Origin: a virus
IMG/VR virus record: IMGVR_UViG_3300042522_000987
Span: 1-24,525 of that record
DNA length: 24,525 nt
Reading direction: 5' to 3' (one strand)
Numbering within the stretch: the stretch's first letter is position 1; the number at the start of each line of letters is the position of its first letter. The notes under the pieces are model-generated. The model searched no databases. It saw only the letters and a list, made by a program, of their open reading frames with translations, and had not been told where the DNA came from. Shown here piece after piece: positions 11,851 through 19,820 of the stretch. The translations under genes were made by a program, and so were the position numbers.

Positions 11851-13035
11851 TTACAGTTTAAAATTAGCAAAAGAATCTTTCTTAACATCTTGCTTAATAC
11901 CTCCAATAACATAGGACTCAACTTCTGTTTCTTGTGGGGCAACTTGCATACCTTTTGAATTCAACCAATGCTCAGTCCAAGGAAGTGGATTAGTATTAGC
12001 AGGAACATCAAAGATTGCTTTCAAACCAATCGCTTTCATACGACGGTTAGCAATCCATTCAACATATTTTTGAAGAAGCTTTGCATTAAGACCGATCATA
12101 GATCCATCCTTGAACAGATAGTCTGCCCAAAGTTTTTCTTCTTCAACACATTGCTTGAACATGTTAATTACGTTTTGCTCTTCTTCTTTAGCAATCTTAA
12201 CCATATCTGGATCATCTCCACCAAGCCACTTGTTAATGATGTTCTGCGTGATGACCAAGTGTTGTGATTCATCTCGTGCGATGAGTCCGATAATCTTTGC
12301 ATTGCCCTCCATAAGTTTGAGTTCACCGAAAGCGAAAGAACAAGCGAACGAGACATAAAAGCGTATGCCCTCCAGAATGTTAACGTTGATAACGGCACGG
12401 TAGAGTTTTCTTTTGAGTTCATAAAGTTCATTTACAGCATGTGGAACACCTTCTTGTACATGTTTCCATAGGTTAGAAGAACCATAGAGTTGGGCAGCAG
12501 CAATAAATTCATCATATGAAGCAGTGACACTTTGAGCACGTTGAAGAATATGCTCATCACCAATGATAGTATCTAAAACTTCTGTTGGATCTGCATACAC
12601 ATTCTTAATGATATAAGTGTATGAACGGGAGTGGATCATCTCCATAAACTCCCATGCAGTCATACAAGATTCAAGCTCAGGTAATGAACAGTAAGGGAGA
12701 AAAGCCATCCCAGGACCACGCCCTTGTACAGAATCCAAGAGGATCTGGTACTTAAGGTTAGAAGTGAAGATATGTTTTTGTGCTTCATTAAGTGTCTGAT
12801 AGTCGGCACGATCTTTCTGTAGTGATACTTCTTCTGGACGCCAAAAGTATCCAAGTTGAGTTTGAGTTAGTTTATCAAATACAGGATACTTAAACTTGTC
12901 GTACCTTTGGACCCCAAGAGGGGATCCAAAGAACATAGGTTGCTTAGTGGTTTCAACCTGACCAGTATTGAAAACAGTCATACCTTCAACACCTTTCACC
13001 GAATCATCAGAAACTCTAAATTTTGCAACTGTCAC
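11851..13035 (-). CDS. nrdB: Class Ia ribonucleotide reductase, small (beta) subunit
   Basis: A 394-aa ferritin-like radical subunit. Metal ligands and radical site are visible: Asp78 (RADYQTL), Glu132 and His135 and Tyr139 (MEMIHSRSYTYII), and the later ESQH and EHIL segments. The C-terminus SFANFKL is the tail that docks to the large subunit. It makes and stores the tyrosyl radical needed to reduce NDPs for phage DNA synthesis. The start is ambiguous: GTG at 13035 has AGAGGAAG 5 nt upstream and overlaps nrdA by 20 nt; the ATG at 12981 gives 376 aa, the same length as E. coli NrdB. A strong terminator follows. Confidence 0.96.
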   Translation of the reverse strand: MTVAKFRVSDDSVKGVEGMTVFNTGQVETTKQPMFFGSPLGVQRYDKFKYPVFDKLTQTQLGYFWRPEEVSLQKDRADYQTLNEAQKHIFTSNLKYQILLDSVQGRGPGMAFLPYCSLPELESCMTAWEFMEMIHSRSYTYIIKNVYADPTEVLDTIIGDEHILQRAQSVTASYDEFIAAAQLYGSSNLWKHVQEGVPHAVNELYELKRKLYRAVINVNILEGIRFYVSFACSFAFGELKLMEGNAKIIGLIARDESQHLVITQNIINKWLGGDDPDMVKIAKEEEQNVINMFKQCVEEEKLWADYLFKDGSMIGLNAKLLQKYVEWIANRRMKAIGLKAIFDVPANTNPLPWTEHWLNSKGMQVAPQETEVESYVIGGIKQDVKKDSFANFKL

Positions 13036-15328
13036 AATCTTCCTCCTCTGTAGTTAACATGTCTTCTAGTAAATCTCGGATGCTTTGCTCTCGCTTTTCA
13101 TCCACAACATCATCCTTCTTAGCATCATATGTATTTTGATAGTAAGAAGTTTTCCAACCATATTTGTATGTATTAAGAAAATCCTGTGCCATTATTTGCA
13201 TAGGAACTTCGTTGTCTGGATAGTTTTCTGGATTATAACTCCAGTTTCCACTGATTGCTTGATCAAAGAATTTTTGCATTACAGCAACAACATTAATATA
13301 ACCAGTGTTATCAGGCATCTCCCAAAGAAGAGTATAGTTATTCTTGAGAGTTTGATATTGAGGAACAATTTGCTTGAGCGGACCTTTCTTTGATTTCTTA
13401 ACGGACAAGTAATCTCTAGGTGGCTCAATTCCATTTGTTTCATTTGACACAACGGAACTGCTTTCAGAAGGCATTTGTGCGGACAACGTGCTATGTCGTA
13501 AACCAAATGCTTGAATATTGGAACGTAGAGTTTCCCAATCATAATTCAACTTGTGGGAAACAATTTCATCGACATCTCGCTTATAAGTGTCGATTGGGAG
13601 GATACCGTCTGCATACTTTGTTCTATCGAAATAACCACACTTTCCTTTTTCTTTGGCAAGCTCGTTGCTTGACTTGAGTAGATAGAACTGGAAAGCTTCA
13701 GTAAGTTCGTGGACAAGTTGCCATGCTCTTGGATCATCGTAATGTTCTCCTTGACGTGCTAAGTAGTGTGCTAAACCAATATAACCAATGCCAAGAGAAC
13801 GACGGTTCTTTGTGCTTACCTCTGCTGCGTTAATAGGATAATTCTGATAGTCAATCAGTTCTTCCAAACCACGAACAGCAAGGTCACAAAGTTCCTCCAG
13901 ATCGTCAAGGTTCTTCAACTTACCAACATTGATAGCAGACAGAATACAAAGTGCAATCTCACCTTCACCATCAATGTGTTGGATAGGATCGGTAGGTAGA
14001 GTGATCTCCTGACAGAGATTACTCATGTTTACTTTATCTTTAAAAGAAGAGTGTGTATTGCAGTGGTCAATATTCATGATATAGATACGACCAGTTTCTG
14101 CTCTCTCTTTTAGAAGATCAAGAATCAATTCCTGAGCGCCGATTCGCTTCTTAGGGATTGAGTTATCTGATTCGTAAGTGGTATACAAATCATCAAACTC
14201 AGGAGTGCCGAAAGCGTCATACAAGCCAGGGACATCATGGGGAGAAAATAGGGTGATCTCATCGTTGGTGATAAATCGTTCGTAGAAGATTTTCGAGATC
14301 TGAATGGAATAATCGAGTTTGCGTACACGGTTGTCCTCCGTTCCTTTATTATTTTTAAGAACAATAATGTCTTCTATCTCTTGGTGCCAGATTGGAAAGT
14401 GGACCGTAGCAGATCCACCTCGGATGCCATTTTGAGTGCAGCATCTGACAGTGCTCTCAAATTTTTTGAGGAATGGTATAACGCCAGTGTGGGCAACCTC
14501 TCCGCCTCTAATTTTACTGTTGAGACCACGGATTCTACCTGCGTTAATACCGATGCCCGCCCTTTGAGCAACATACCTGCCAATAGCCATGTCACTGCTA
14601 AAGATGCTGTTGAGGGTGTCATCAGAATCAATAAGAACACAGCTTGCAAATTGCCTGAGAGTTGTTCTAACTCCTGCCATGATGGGAGTTGGAATGTTGA
14701 TCTTGTGCTTTGAGATTGCATTATAATACCTATGAACGTAATCTAAACGTGTTGATAAAGGATACTCCGCAAACAAAGTCATCGCAATCAACATATACAT
14801 GTATTGTGGCGTTTCAAAAATTTCTCCACTACTTCTATCTTGCACAAGGTACTTATCAACGATCTGACGTAGACCTGCGTAAGAAAAGAGATAGTCACGA
14901 TCATGATCAATCCAACTATTAACTTTGATCCATTCTTCGTCAGTATACTTGTCAAGGATCTCTTCGTCGTATACATTCAAGATTGTTGCATTGTAAGCAG
15001 CAACATCAAATACTGAAGGCATACCATCCTTCCAAACATTCTTATTAAATACTTGCTTACGAAGAGCAAACAAAAGCAGACGTGCAGCAACAAACTGATA
15101 GTTTGGATTATCAAGAGAAATCAAATCGCTCGCAGAACGAATAAGAATCTCTTGAATTTCTTCGGTGGTAATGCCATCAAAGAATTGAATGCCAGAATTC
15201 ATTTCTACTTGTGAAGCAGAAACTCCAGCAAGACCTGCACATGCTTCATCGACCATGCGATGAATTTTATCAAGATTAAGAGGTTCCGAAGAACCGTCAC
15301 GCTTTTTAACTTGAATACCGTTGCTCAT
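13016..15328 (-). CDS. nrdA: Class Ia ribonucleotide reductase, large (alpha) subunit
   Basis: 770 aa from the ATG at 15328, which overlaps the primase stop as ATGA and has GGAAG upstream; an ATG four codons earlier is less likely. The N-terminal ATP-cone is complete (VKKRDGSSEPLNLDKIHRMV), so the enzyme should keep dATP overall regulation. Catalytic residues are all present: ASCVLIDSDDTL (first thiol), NLCQEI (Asn, radical Cys, Glu), CILSAINVG (second thiol), the Tyr pair in SYYQNTY, and the C-terminal shuttle pair CDSC. It converts NDPs to dNDPs; the phage glutaredoxin at 7589 is a likely reductant. It lies in the primase-nrdA-nrdB operon. Confidence 0.97.
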   Translation of the reverse strand: MSNGIQVKKRDGSSEPLNLDKIHRMVDEACAGLAGVSASQVEMNSGIQFFDGITTEEIQEILIRSASDLISLDNPNYQFVAARLLLFALRKQVFNKNVWKDGMPSVFDVAAYNATILNVYDEEILDKYTDEEWIKVNSWIDHDRDYLFSYAGLRQIVDKYLVQDRSSGEIFETPQYMYMLIAMTLFAEYPLSTRLDYVHRYYNAISKHKINIPTPIMAGVRTTLRQFASCVLIDSDDTLNSIFSSDMAIGRYVAQRAGIGINAGRIRGLNSKIRGGEVAHTGVIPFLKKFESTVRCCTQNGIRGGSATVHFPIWHQEIEDIIVLKNNKGTEDNRVRKLDYSIQISKIFYERFITNDEITLFSPHDVPGLYDAFGTPEFDDLYTTYESDNSIPKKRIGAQELILDLLKERAETGRIYIMNIDHCNTHSSFKDKVNMSNLCQEITLPTDPIQHIDGEGEIALCILSAINVGKLKNLDDLEELCDLAVRGLEELIDYQNYPINAAEVSTKNRRSLGIGYIGLAHYLARQGEHYDDPRAWQLVHELTEAFQFYLLKSSNELAKEKGKCGYFDRTKYADGILPIDTYKRDVDEIVSHKLNYDWETLRSNIQAFGLRHSTLSAQMPSESSSVVSNETNGIEPPRDYLSVKKSKKGPLKQIVPQYQTLKNNYTLLWEMPDNTGYINVVAVMQKFFDQAISGNWSYNPENYPDNEVPMQIMAQDFLNTYKYGWKTSYYQNTYDAKKDDVVDEKREQSIRDLLEDMLTTEEEDCDSCKI

Positions 15329-16320
15329 ACTTTCTTCCATTCAGATAGTTTTAACTTTGCTTCTAGTCCATGGTAGGTGTTAGATTCTACCATACTTTGC
15401 ACGTCATGTCCAGCCATGACCATATCATTGATATCTTTCTCAACAATGTTTTTTGGGAAGATAACTACTGGATAACCTTGCTCGATTGCTTTAGCAATCT
15501 TAGATACGATCTCTTTGTTTCTTGGTTCATTGTCAAAAATAAAAACGAACTTATAATTAAAACTGCTAAGATCAACATCACTTCCACACATAGCAATGCT
15601 ATTATGAATGAATGTTGAATCAAATGGTCCTTCAGTAACATAAACTACTTCGTCAGTTTTAATTGAATCTAAACCAAATACTTTTGGTTTAGATTCATCA
15701 AGCATAATAGTGATGTATCTAATTTTTGCTTTAGGAGATAAAGATCTTCCTTGATATCCAAATAACTTTCCTTCTGTGTCCTTAAGTGGGATGATAATCC
15801 TTGGACTGTCTTTTCTCAAAGTATCAAAAATTTTTACCCGAGAATTAGTCCACTCTTTAAATTTAGGACAGTAATAAAATGTTTCTAAATTTTTAATTTT
15901 TCTGTTTTCCAAATACTCCCGTGCTGGGTGTGTAATATTTAGTTCTGAGATTTTTTGCAAATCAATCTTATTATCAGGATCTCTATAAAATTTGGGAGCT
16001 TCAAATTTAAAATCAGGATTTGCTGTTTGAGATCCTTTACCAGTTAGTCCTTCCTTATATCTTTCCATGACATACTGATCATGGAGCATTGAATTCTGAT
16101 CTTTCAAAAAGTTAGTAAACGTTCTGCCTACACCACAGTTATGACACTTGAACACCATGTCATTCTTCTTCTTGAAGAGATACCCTCTTGCTTTATTTTT
16201 ATACTTCTGACTATCTCCACAATAGGGACACCTAAAGTTGTAGAGGTCTGACTTTTTTTTGCTAAAGAGTTGTAGTTGAGAAGAAATGAAATTGATGTAC
16301 TTGATGTCAATAAAATTCAT
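15325..16320 (-). CDS. gp61: DNA primase, T4 gp61-like
   Basis: 331 aa. An N-terminal CHC2-type zinc module (RCPYCGDSQ...FKCHNCG, four Cys) is followed by a TOPRIM domain with the invariant Glu in VYVTEGPFDST and the acidic FIFDNEP, then a basic C-terminus. It lays RNA primers for lagging-strand synthesis with the gp41 helicase encoded further right. The ATG overlaps the stop of the coiled-coil membrane gene as ATGA. A perfect sigma-70 promoter sits in the 3' end of that gene, so primase heads an early operon with nrdA and nrdB. Confidence 0.93.
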   Translation of the reverse strand: MNFIDIKYINFISSQLQLFSKKKSDLYNFRCPYCGDSQKYKNKARGYLFKKKNDMVFKCHNCGVGRTFTNFLKDQNSMLHDQYVMERYKEGLTGKGSQTANPDFKFEAPKFYRDPDNKIDLQKISELNITHPAREYLENRKIKNLETFYYCPKFKEWTNSRVKIFDTLRKDSPRIIIPLKDTEGKLFGYQGRSLSPKAKIRYITIMLDESKPKVFGLDSIKTDEVVYVTEGPFDSTFIHNSIAMCGSDVDLSSFNYKFVFIFDNEPRNKEIVSKIAKAIEQGYPVVIFPKNIVEKDINDMVMAGHDVQSMVESNTYHGLEAKLKLSEWKKV

Positions 16321-16748
16321 TTACGAAGGGAGTGCTCACTCCCTCCATTATAGGGCATCGACATGAGATTGTCAACAAAGGGGACGACCAGCCCAACAAG
16401 CAAAACGGCAGCCCCTACGAGGGCCGCCGCCTGCCATTTAAATTTTGATAATTCAGTTATATTATTTTCTACTGTTTCTAATCTTTTGATAACAGCTTTG
16501 TGTTCGTCTGAATTACTACGTTTGACATCCTCGATCATCTTGATCATTAGATCATCTGTTTTAAGGCTTTGTTCAATACGTTCATCATGCTTTGCTAAAA
16601 TAGTTGCAATACGAGAATTGCCTTCAGAAATTTTATCTACAGCATTCTCCAACTTTTCTAACATCTCCTTTGAAAGTGATTCGTAGATGTTTAATTTAGA
16701 TTCCAATACATCTAACTTAGCTAGGTCTTTTGAAAAATTATTAAACAT
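16317..16748 (-). CDS. Coiled-coil protein with a C-terminal membrane anchor
   Basis: 143 aa: about 100 residues of heptad-rich coiled coil (KLNIYESLSKEMLEKLENAV to ETVENNITELSKF), one transmembrane helix (WQAAALVGAAVLLVGLVVPF, about 105-125) and a short polar tail. It would be a tail-anchored membrane protein with a long cytoplasmic or periplasmic rod. Phage-specific and unnamed to me. The last 20 codons also hold the primase promoter and a perfect hairpin, so the tail residues may be constrained by regulation. It follows the 240-aa gene after 11 bp. Confidence 0.75.
   Translation of the reverse strand: MFNNFSKDLAKLDVLESKLNIYESLSKEMLEKLENAVDKISEGNSRIATILAKHDERIEQSLKTDDLMIKMIEDVKRSNSDEHKAVIKRLETVENNITELSKFKWQAAALVGAAVLLVGLVVPFVDNLMSMPYNGGSEHSLRK
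16328..16343 (-). promoter_or_regulatory. Perfect hairpin at the 5' end of the primase transcript
   Basis: GGGAGTG-AG-CACTCCC, a 16-bp palindrome just downstream of the -10 box at 16347. The early transcript should begin at or in this stem, placing a stable hairpin at its 5' end and before the primase ATG. It may protect the mRNA or bind a regulator. Confidence 0.6.
16347..16375 (-). promoter_or_regulatory. Consensus sigma-70 promoter of primase-nrdA-nrdB
   Basis: Minus-strand TTGACA (16370-16375), exactly 17 bp, TATAAT (16347-16352), both hexamers perfect. It is embedded in codons for VDNLMSMPYN near the end of the membrane-anchor gene, 27 bp upstream of the primase ATG. Confidence 0.9.
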
Positions 16749-16759
16749 CTACCTGATCC

Positions 16760-17482
16760 TTAAACGTTCTTTACTGCAAACTCAAGAGCACTCTGGAATG
16801 TTACAGCATCCTTGTTTAACATATAACGAAACTTGTCTTTGTTAGTATCGTCAAGTTGAGCATAAGCAGCAGCGATACGCTTAGCAGAGAAGTTGTCAAG
16901 ATTTTGTTGAGTGCCATTCTCAAAAGTGATCTTAGCAAATTCGGTTTCTCCACTTGGATTTAGTTCAGATGTAGCAACACGAAGTGCAACTTCAAGTGCG
17001 TCTACAGTAGTTGTTGATTCATTCATAATTTCACCTTCAGGTTGATAAGAGTTTTTCAATGATGCTTTTTGTTGTTGTTGTGATGCTTTCTTTTTAAAAT
17101 CAGAAAGACGTGCTTTAACTAAGGTATCCATTTCCTTAGTTTTTTGCTGCATTTTTGATTTTGCTTCAGCTCTCTTTTTTTGGAGATCCTTAGCACGATT
17201 TAGTTTCTTCTGTTGTGTAATCTGTTTTTGGGCTCTCTCGGTTTCCGATGGAGCCGCTTCAGAAATTAGGTTTTCGATTTCTTCTTTCATTTTTTTTCTT
17301 CTGTTAATACGAGAGAGTAAACTTTTCGCTCCCTTTGAACGTCCATCAATATAATCTTTGTTTGCTTTTTTATACGCTCTATGTGAACGTGGTTTTACAA
17401 CTACAAGTGCAGGTGGCATCGACAATGCAGAACCATCTCCTGCTTTCATTTCATTCAAATTAGATTCAATTGCTTCAGACAT
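16760..17482 (-). CDS. Conserved phage protein with basic N-terminus and C-terminal globular domain
   Basis: 240 aa. Residues 18-45 (LSMPPALVVVKPRSHRAYKK) look like a conserved core; residues 50-145 are an extremely basic, Gln/Lys-rich coiled coil; residues 153-240 form a compact domain (VDALEVALRVATSEL...FRYMLNKDAVTFQSALEFAV). No family is recognised. Starts at 17482 (overlapping the upstream gene by 28 nt) and 17449 (5 nt after its stop) are both possible. GAAGGTG lies 7 nt before an internal ATG at 17026 and could yield the C-terminal domain alone. Nucleic-acid binding or a scaffold role is possible from charge, nothing more. Confidence 0.7.
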   Translation of the reverse strand: MSEAIESNLNEMKAGDGSALSMPPALVVVKPRSHRAYKKANKDYIDGRSKGAKSLLSRINRRKKMKEEIENLISEAAPSETERAQKQITQQKKLNRAKDLQKKRAEAKSKMQQKTKEMDTLVKARLSDFKKKASQQQQKASLKNSYQPEGEIMNESTTTVDALEVALRVATSELNPSGETEFAKITFENGTQQNLDNFSAKRIAAAYAQLDDTNKDKFRYMLNKDAVTFQSALEFAVKNV

Positions 17483-17811
17483 TCTTGATCAATTTCTTGG
17501 TTAAGGGACTCTGGTAATCTATTTAGGAACACTAGAAATGCTTTTAATAATGGCCAATACGTTGCTTCTATCTTGAAAAATAAAAGCGGTGTAGCAGCAT
17601 CATCAAAAGCATTATACATGAGAATAATATGGTTTAGAATAAGATGAGTTTTCAATTCACCAGTTGTTTCATATCTTTTAAATAATCTTTTGATATATTT
17701 GAATCGATTCAAATCTTCTTCAAAATCCTCATAGGTTACTGATGTAGGATTATCATAATGTTTCATTGCAAACATGATCCAATTATCTTTCGTCAACTCA
17801 TCAAAAATCAT
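17455..17811 (-). CDS. Conserved T4-like phage protein of unknown function, 118 aa
   Basis: A mostly helical soluble protein: MIFDELTKDNWIMFAMKHYD, then a basic FKYIKRLFKRYE helix and hydrophobic helices HLILNHIILMYNAF and YWPLLKAFLVFLNRL. The pattern is one I associate with conserved small proteins in T4-like cyanophages, without a known function. It lies between the Ig-domain virion gene and the basic coiled-coil gene, and overlaps the latter by 28 nt if that gene starts at 17482. Probably transcribed with the late virion gene above it. Confidence 0.75.
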   Translation of the reverse strand: MIFDELTKDNWIMFAMKHYDNPTSVTYEDFEEDLNRFKYIKRLFKRYETTGELKTHLILNHIILMYNAFDDAATPLLFFKIEATYWPLLKAFLVFLNRLPESLNQEIDQECLKQLNLI

Positions 17812-17819
17812 ATATTATA

Positions 17820-18476
17820 TCAAGCAGCAGTTACTGTAAGAGTAGCAGTGTTCGAAATAACTTCTTCTGCACCAGCAGATGATGTAAGTTTTACACGATA
17901 CTGATAACCATTTGATGATGTAGTAAGTCCAGTAAGAGCAAGCGAAGCACTAGTTCCACCAGAAACATTAGTCCACTTAGCGGTACTGCTTGTTCTACGC
18001 TGCCATTGATAAACAAGAGATCCAGTTGTAGCAGAGGCAGTAACAGCAAACGTTGCAGTTCCTACACCATCATTAGTTGATTGGTTAGCAGGTTGAACAG
18101 AAATTGTAACTGCTGATGCTACGTCAGCTGCTACAGTATCATCTAGATCAGCAGCATTTACAGGAGCATCTTTAAATGCTACAAGATGCTGAGCCTTATG
18201 ACGAGTAGCACCAGATGAATCAGTGTAAGTCATATACTCCCACCAACCAGGAGCGGTTAATCCACGTAATTTGTTTTCAGCAAGAGTTGCTTCTACGTCG
18301 TCAATATACACAGTACGACGAGCAGCAGTAGTATAACCTTGAGCACCAGCAACTGTACTAGGTCCATCAACAATAAGAGTATTATCCCAATCATACTTAT
18401 CTACAGAATTCTTTTCTGTAGTATTCAATACTTTCAAGCTTTGTGCGTTATTTTCTGAACGACTATAGAGAGTCAT
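17820..18476 (-). CDS. Virion protein with C-terminal Ig-like domain
   Basis: 218 aa. Residues 1-115 are a phage module with YTTAARRTVYIDDVEATL and GWWEYMTYTDSSGATRHKAQ. After an Ala/Asp linker, residues 123-216 form one immunoglobulin-like domain (ISVQPANQSTNDGVGTATFA, LVYQWQRRTSST, YQYRVKLTSSAG, ATLTV), as in Hoc-type capsid decoration and other surface-exposed virion proteins that bind carbohydrates weakly. An exact TATAAATA late promoter lies 36 nt upstream, fused to the preceding terminator. Capsid or tail location cannot be decided from sequence alone. Confidence 0.82.
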   Translation of the reverse strand: MTLYSRSENNAQSLKVLNTTEKNSVDKYDWDNTLIVDGPSTVAGAQGYTTAARRTVYIDDVEATLAENKLRGLTAPGWWEYMTYTDSSGATRHKAQHLVAFKDAPVNAADLDDTVAADVASAVTISVQPANQSTNDGVGTATFAVTASATTGSLVYQWQRRTSSTAKWTNVSGGTSASLALTGLTTSSNGYQYRVKLTSSAGAEEVISNTATLTVTAA

Positions 18477-18511
18477 TTAATTTCTCCAACTTTAACTTTA
18501 TATCTAACAAA

Positions 18512-18519
18512 TATTTATA
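18512..18519 (-). promoter_or_regulatory. T4-type late promoter of the Ig-domain gene
   Basis: Exact TATAAATA on the minus strand; its first T is the last T of the terminator's T-run. 36 nt to the ATG at 18476. Confidence 0.8.
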
Positions 18520-18541
18520 AAAAAAGGGGAGTTACCTCCCC
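18519..18541 (-). terminator. Rho-independent terminator
   Basis: Minus-strand GGGGAG-GTAA-CTCCCC followed by seven T's. It ends the transcript carrying the 306-aa, 40-aa and 56-aa genes. Confidence 0.85.
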
Positions 18542-18568
18542 ATTAAAAATTATTTTTTTATATTAATA

Positions 18569-18739
18569 TCAGCAATTTTTTAGAAGTGCTGTTCTCACAG
18601 ATCCTGCAATTAGGTCATCAATATCGTTATCAGTAGTATTTACATAACGCTCAAGTAGTTCAACTACAAGACGCTTAGTGTGGCATGAATTCATTGCTGC
18701 AAAAAGAAGTGGTTTTACAACTTCGACTAATACTCCCAT
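18569..18739 (-). CDS. Small protein of unknown function, 56 aa
   Basis: AAGGAGG lies 6-7 nt before the ATG, one of the best ribosome sites here. The peptide begins MGVLVEVVKPLLFAAMNSCH, then KRLVVELLERYVN, an acidic loop TTDNDIDD and LIAGSVRTALLKNC: two amphipathic helices with two cysteines. No family is recognised. An AATAAATA late-like box lies 39 nt upstream and a terminator follows, so it may form its own late transcript. Confidence 0.72.
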   Translation of the reverse strand: MGVLVEVVKPLLFAAMNSCHTKRLVVELLERYVNTTDNDIDDLIAGSVRTALLKNC

Positions 18740-18777
18740 GATATCCTCCTTATAATTTGTTTGGGTTATCCCTTTCT

Positions 18778-18785
18778 TATTTATT
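18778..18785 (-). promoter_or_regulatory. Candidate late promoter, one mismatch
   Basis: Minus-strand AATAAATA, 39 nt upstream of the 56-aa gene. One mismatch to the late octamer in AT-rich surroundings. Confidence 0.35.
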
Positions 18786-18903
18786 CTTTTTGTTGACTTT
18801 TTAAGGCTCTAAGAAGATATTTTTTATTTTTCTTTTTACTTCCATCAGTATCATCTGTTTCATTTGGAATGATGGGCATTACCTCAACGGTTGCCCCCTT
18901 CAC
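18781..18903 (-). CDS. Small basic protein, 40 aa
   Basis: A GTG start overlaps the stop of the 306-aa gene as GTGA, with a GAAGAAG purine tract about 8 nt upstream. The peptide runs KGATVEVMPIIPNETDDTDG then a basic stretch KKKNKKYLLRALKSQQKE. No family is known to me. The coupling and the change from acidic to basic composition suggest a genuine micro-gene accompanying the charged protein upstream. Confidence 0.6.
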   Translation of the reverse strand: MKGATVEVMPIIPNETDDTDGSKKKNKKYLLRALKSQQKE

Positions 18904-19820
18904 TTTTTTTCTTCTTCAATCTCCTTACGAATTTCCATGTCTTCTTTAATTTTCTTTTTGGCTGCAATAATTTTGCTCACTTTACCACGACGAGCAGAAA
19001 GATACTTATCTGTTTTATCGTGATCACCATCATTATCAATGTCCTTATCTTCCTTGCCTACTGGGTCAAGCTTCTCGGAAATTTCTACTTCCTCTTTCTT
19101 CATCTTATTCTTTTCTTTCCAAGCAGTTGCATATGCAATGCTCTTTTCTTTTTCAGAAACACCACCTTTAGAATAACCTTTCTTGATGTGCTTCACCATA
19201 CGCTCATACTTTTCACCTGGAGGTGCTTTCTCATCAAGTTCAATAACACCAATTTCTTCTTTCACACACTTGTCTTTACCATTCTTGGTTCCAGCATACT
19301 TATAACCTTTCCAGCAAGCTTTGCCATCAGCACCTTGCTCTTTGCCCTCTTCATTCTTTTTCTCAAAAACATAATGAATATTATCAACCATTAGGTTGAA
19401 AGCTTCCTTCATTGTTTCTTCTTTTTCTTTCTTTTCTTTTTTATCTTTCTTCATTTCAGAATGACCTGATTCACAGGACTCTTCCATTTTATCTTCTTTT
19501 TCATCACATGAACATGGATCTTTTTTACACTCCTTGCACTTCTCTTCCTTAGCAAGAATACTTGTGTTGCGAATAGTTGCACCATGTGATTGTTTGATAC
19601 CAGAACCAGTGCGAAGATCTACTGCTGGATCCGCAGCACCCGCCCCTGTCTTTGGATCTTTTTTCGTAACTGTATCTGTGTTCTCTTTTTTAGGTAGTGT
19701 AGGAATACCTTCCTCAGATACCTGCTTCACACCACCAAGATAAGCAGCGGTTGATTCAATTAATGCTTTAGAGAAATCATCATGATGACGAACTGTTGTC
19801 GTTGGTTTCTGTCTGTCCAT
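18900..19820 (-). CDS. Highly charged protein with Cys cluster and EF-hand-like loop
   Basis: 306 aa, about half Lys, Glu and Asp. Visible parts: an N-terminal HHDDFSKALIESTAAYLGGV helix; a Cys cluster CKECKKDPCSC near residue 95; a Lys/Glu coiled coil; DGKACWKGYKYAGTKNGKDKC; a YERMVKHIKKGYSKGGVSEK..SIAYATAWK helical unit seen in other marine phage proteins; and DIDNDGDHDKTDKYL, a D-x-D-x-D-G loop like EF-hand or dockerin calcium sites. It may be a structural or scaffold-type protein. A CATAAATA late-like box lies 31 nt upstream. It overlaps the 97-aa gene by 41 nt. Confidence 0.75.
   Translation of the reverse strand: MDRQKPTTTVRHHDDFSKALIESTAAYLGGVKQVSEEGIPTLPKKENTDTVTKKDPKTGAGAADPAVDLRTGSGIKQSHGATIRNTSILAKEEKCKECKKDPCSCDEKEDKMEESCESGHSEMKKDKKEKKEKEETMKEAFNLMVDNIHYVFEKKNEEGKEQGADGKACWKGYKYAGTKNGKDKCVKEEIGVIELDEKAPPGEKYERMVKHIKKGYSKGGVSEKEKSIAYATAWKEKNKMKKEEVEISEKLDPVGKEDKDIDNDGDHDKTDKYLSARRGKVSKIIAAKKKIKEDMEIRKEIEEEKK

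Noticed and set aside
11803-11871. Short Lys-rich peptide frame after nrdB (ending IPIPDPWFN)
   Set aside because: It has only a TTG start inside nrdB and no ribosome site; too short to support, although the end looks protein-like.
14381-14713. 110-aa plus-strand ORF opposite nrdA
   Set aside because: Antisense to conserved catalytic-domain codons of nrdA; no ribosome site or promoter.
15525-15535. TTGACA-like hexamer in the primase gene (others near 16890 and 24114)
   Set aside because: No -10 hexamer at 16-18 bp on the same strand.
18891-19394. 167-aa plus-strand hydrophobic ORF
   Set aside because: It is the antisense of the Lys/Glu-rich 306-aa protein; Phe/Leu runs arise from reversed AAA, AAG and GAA codons.
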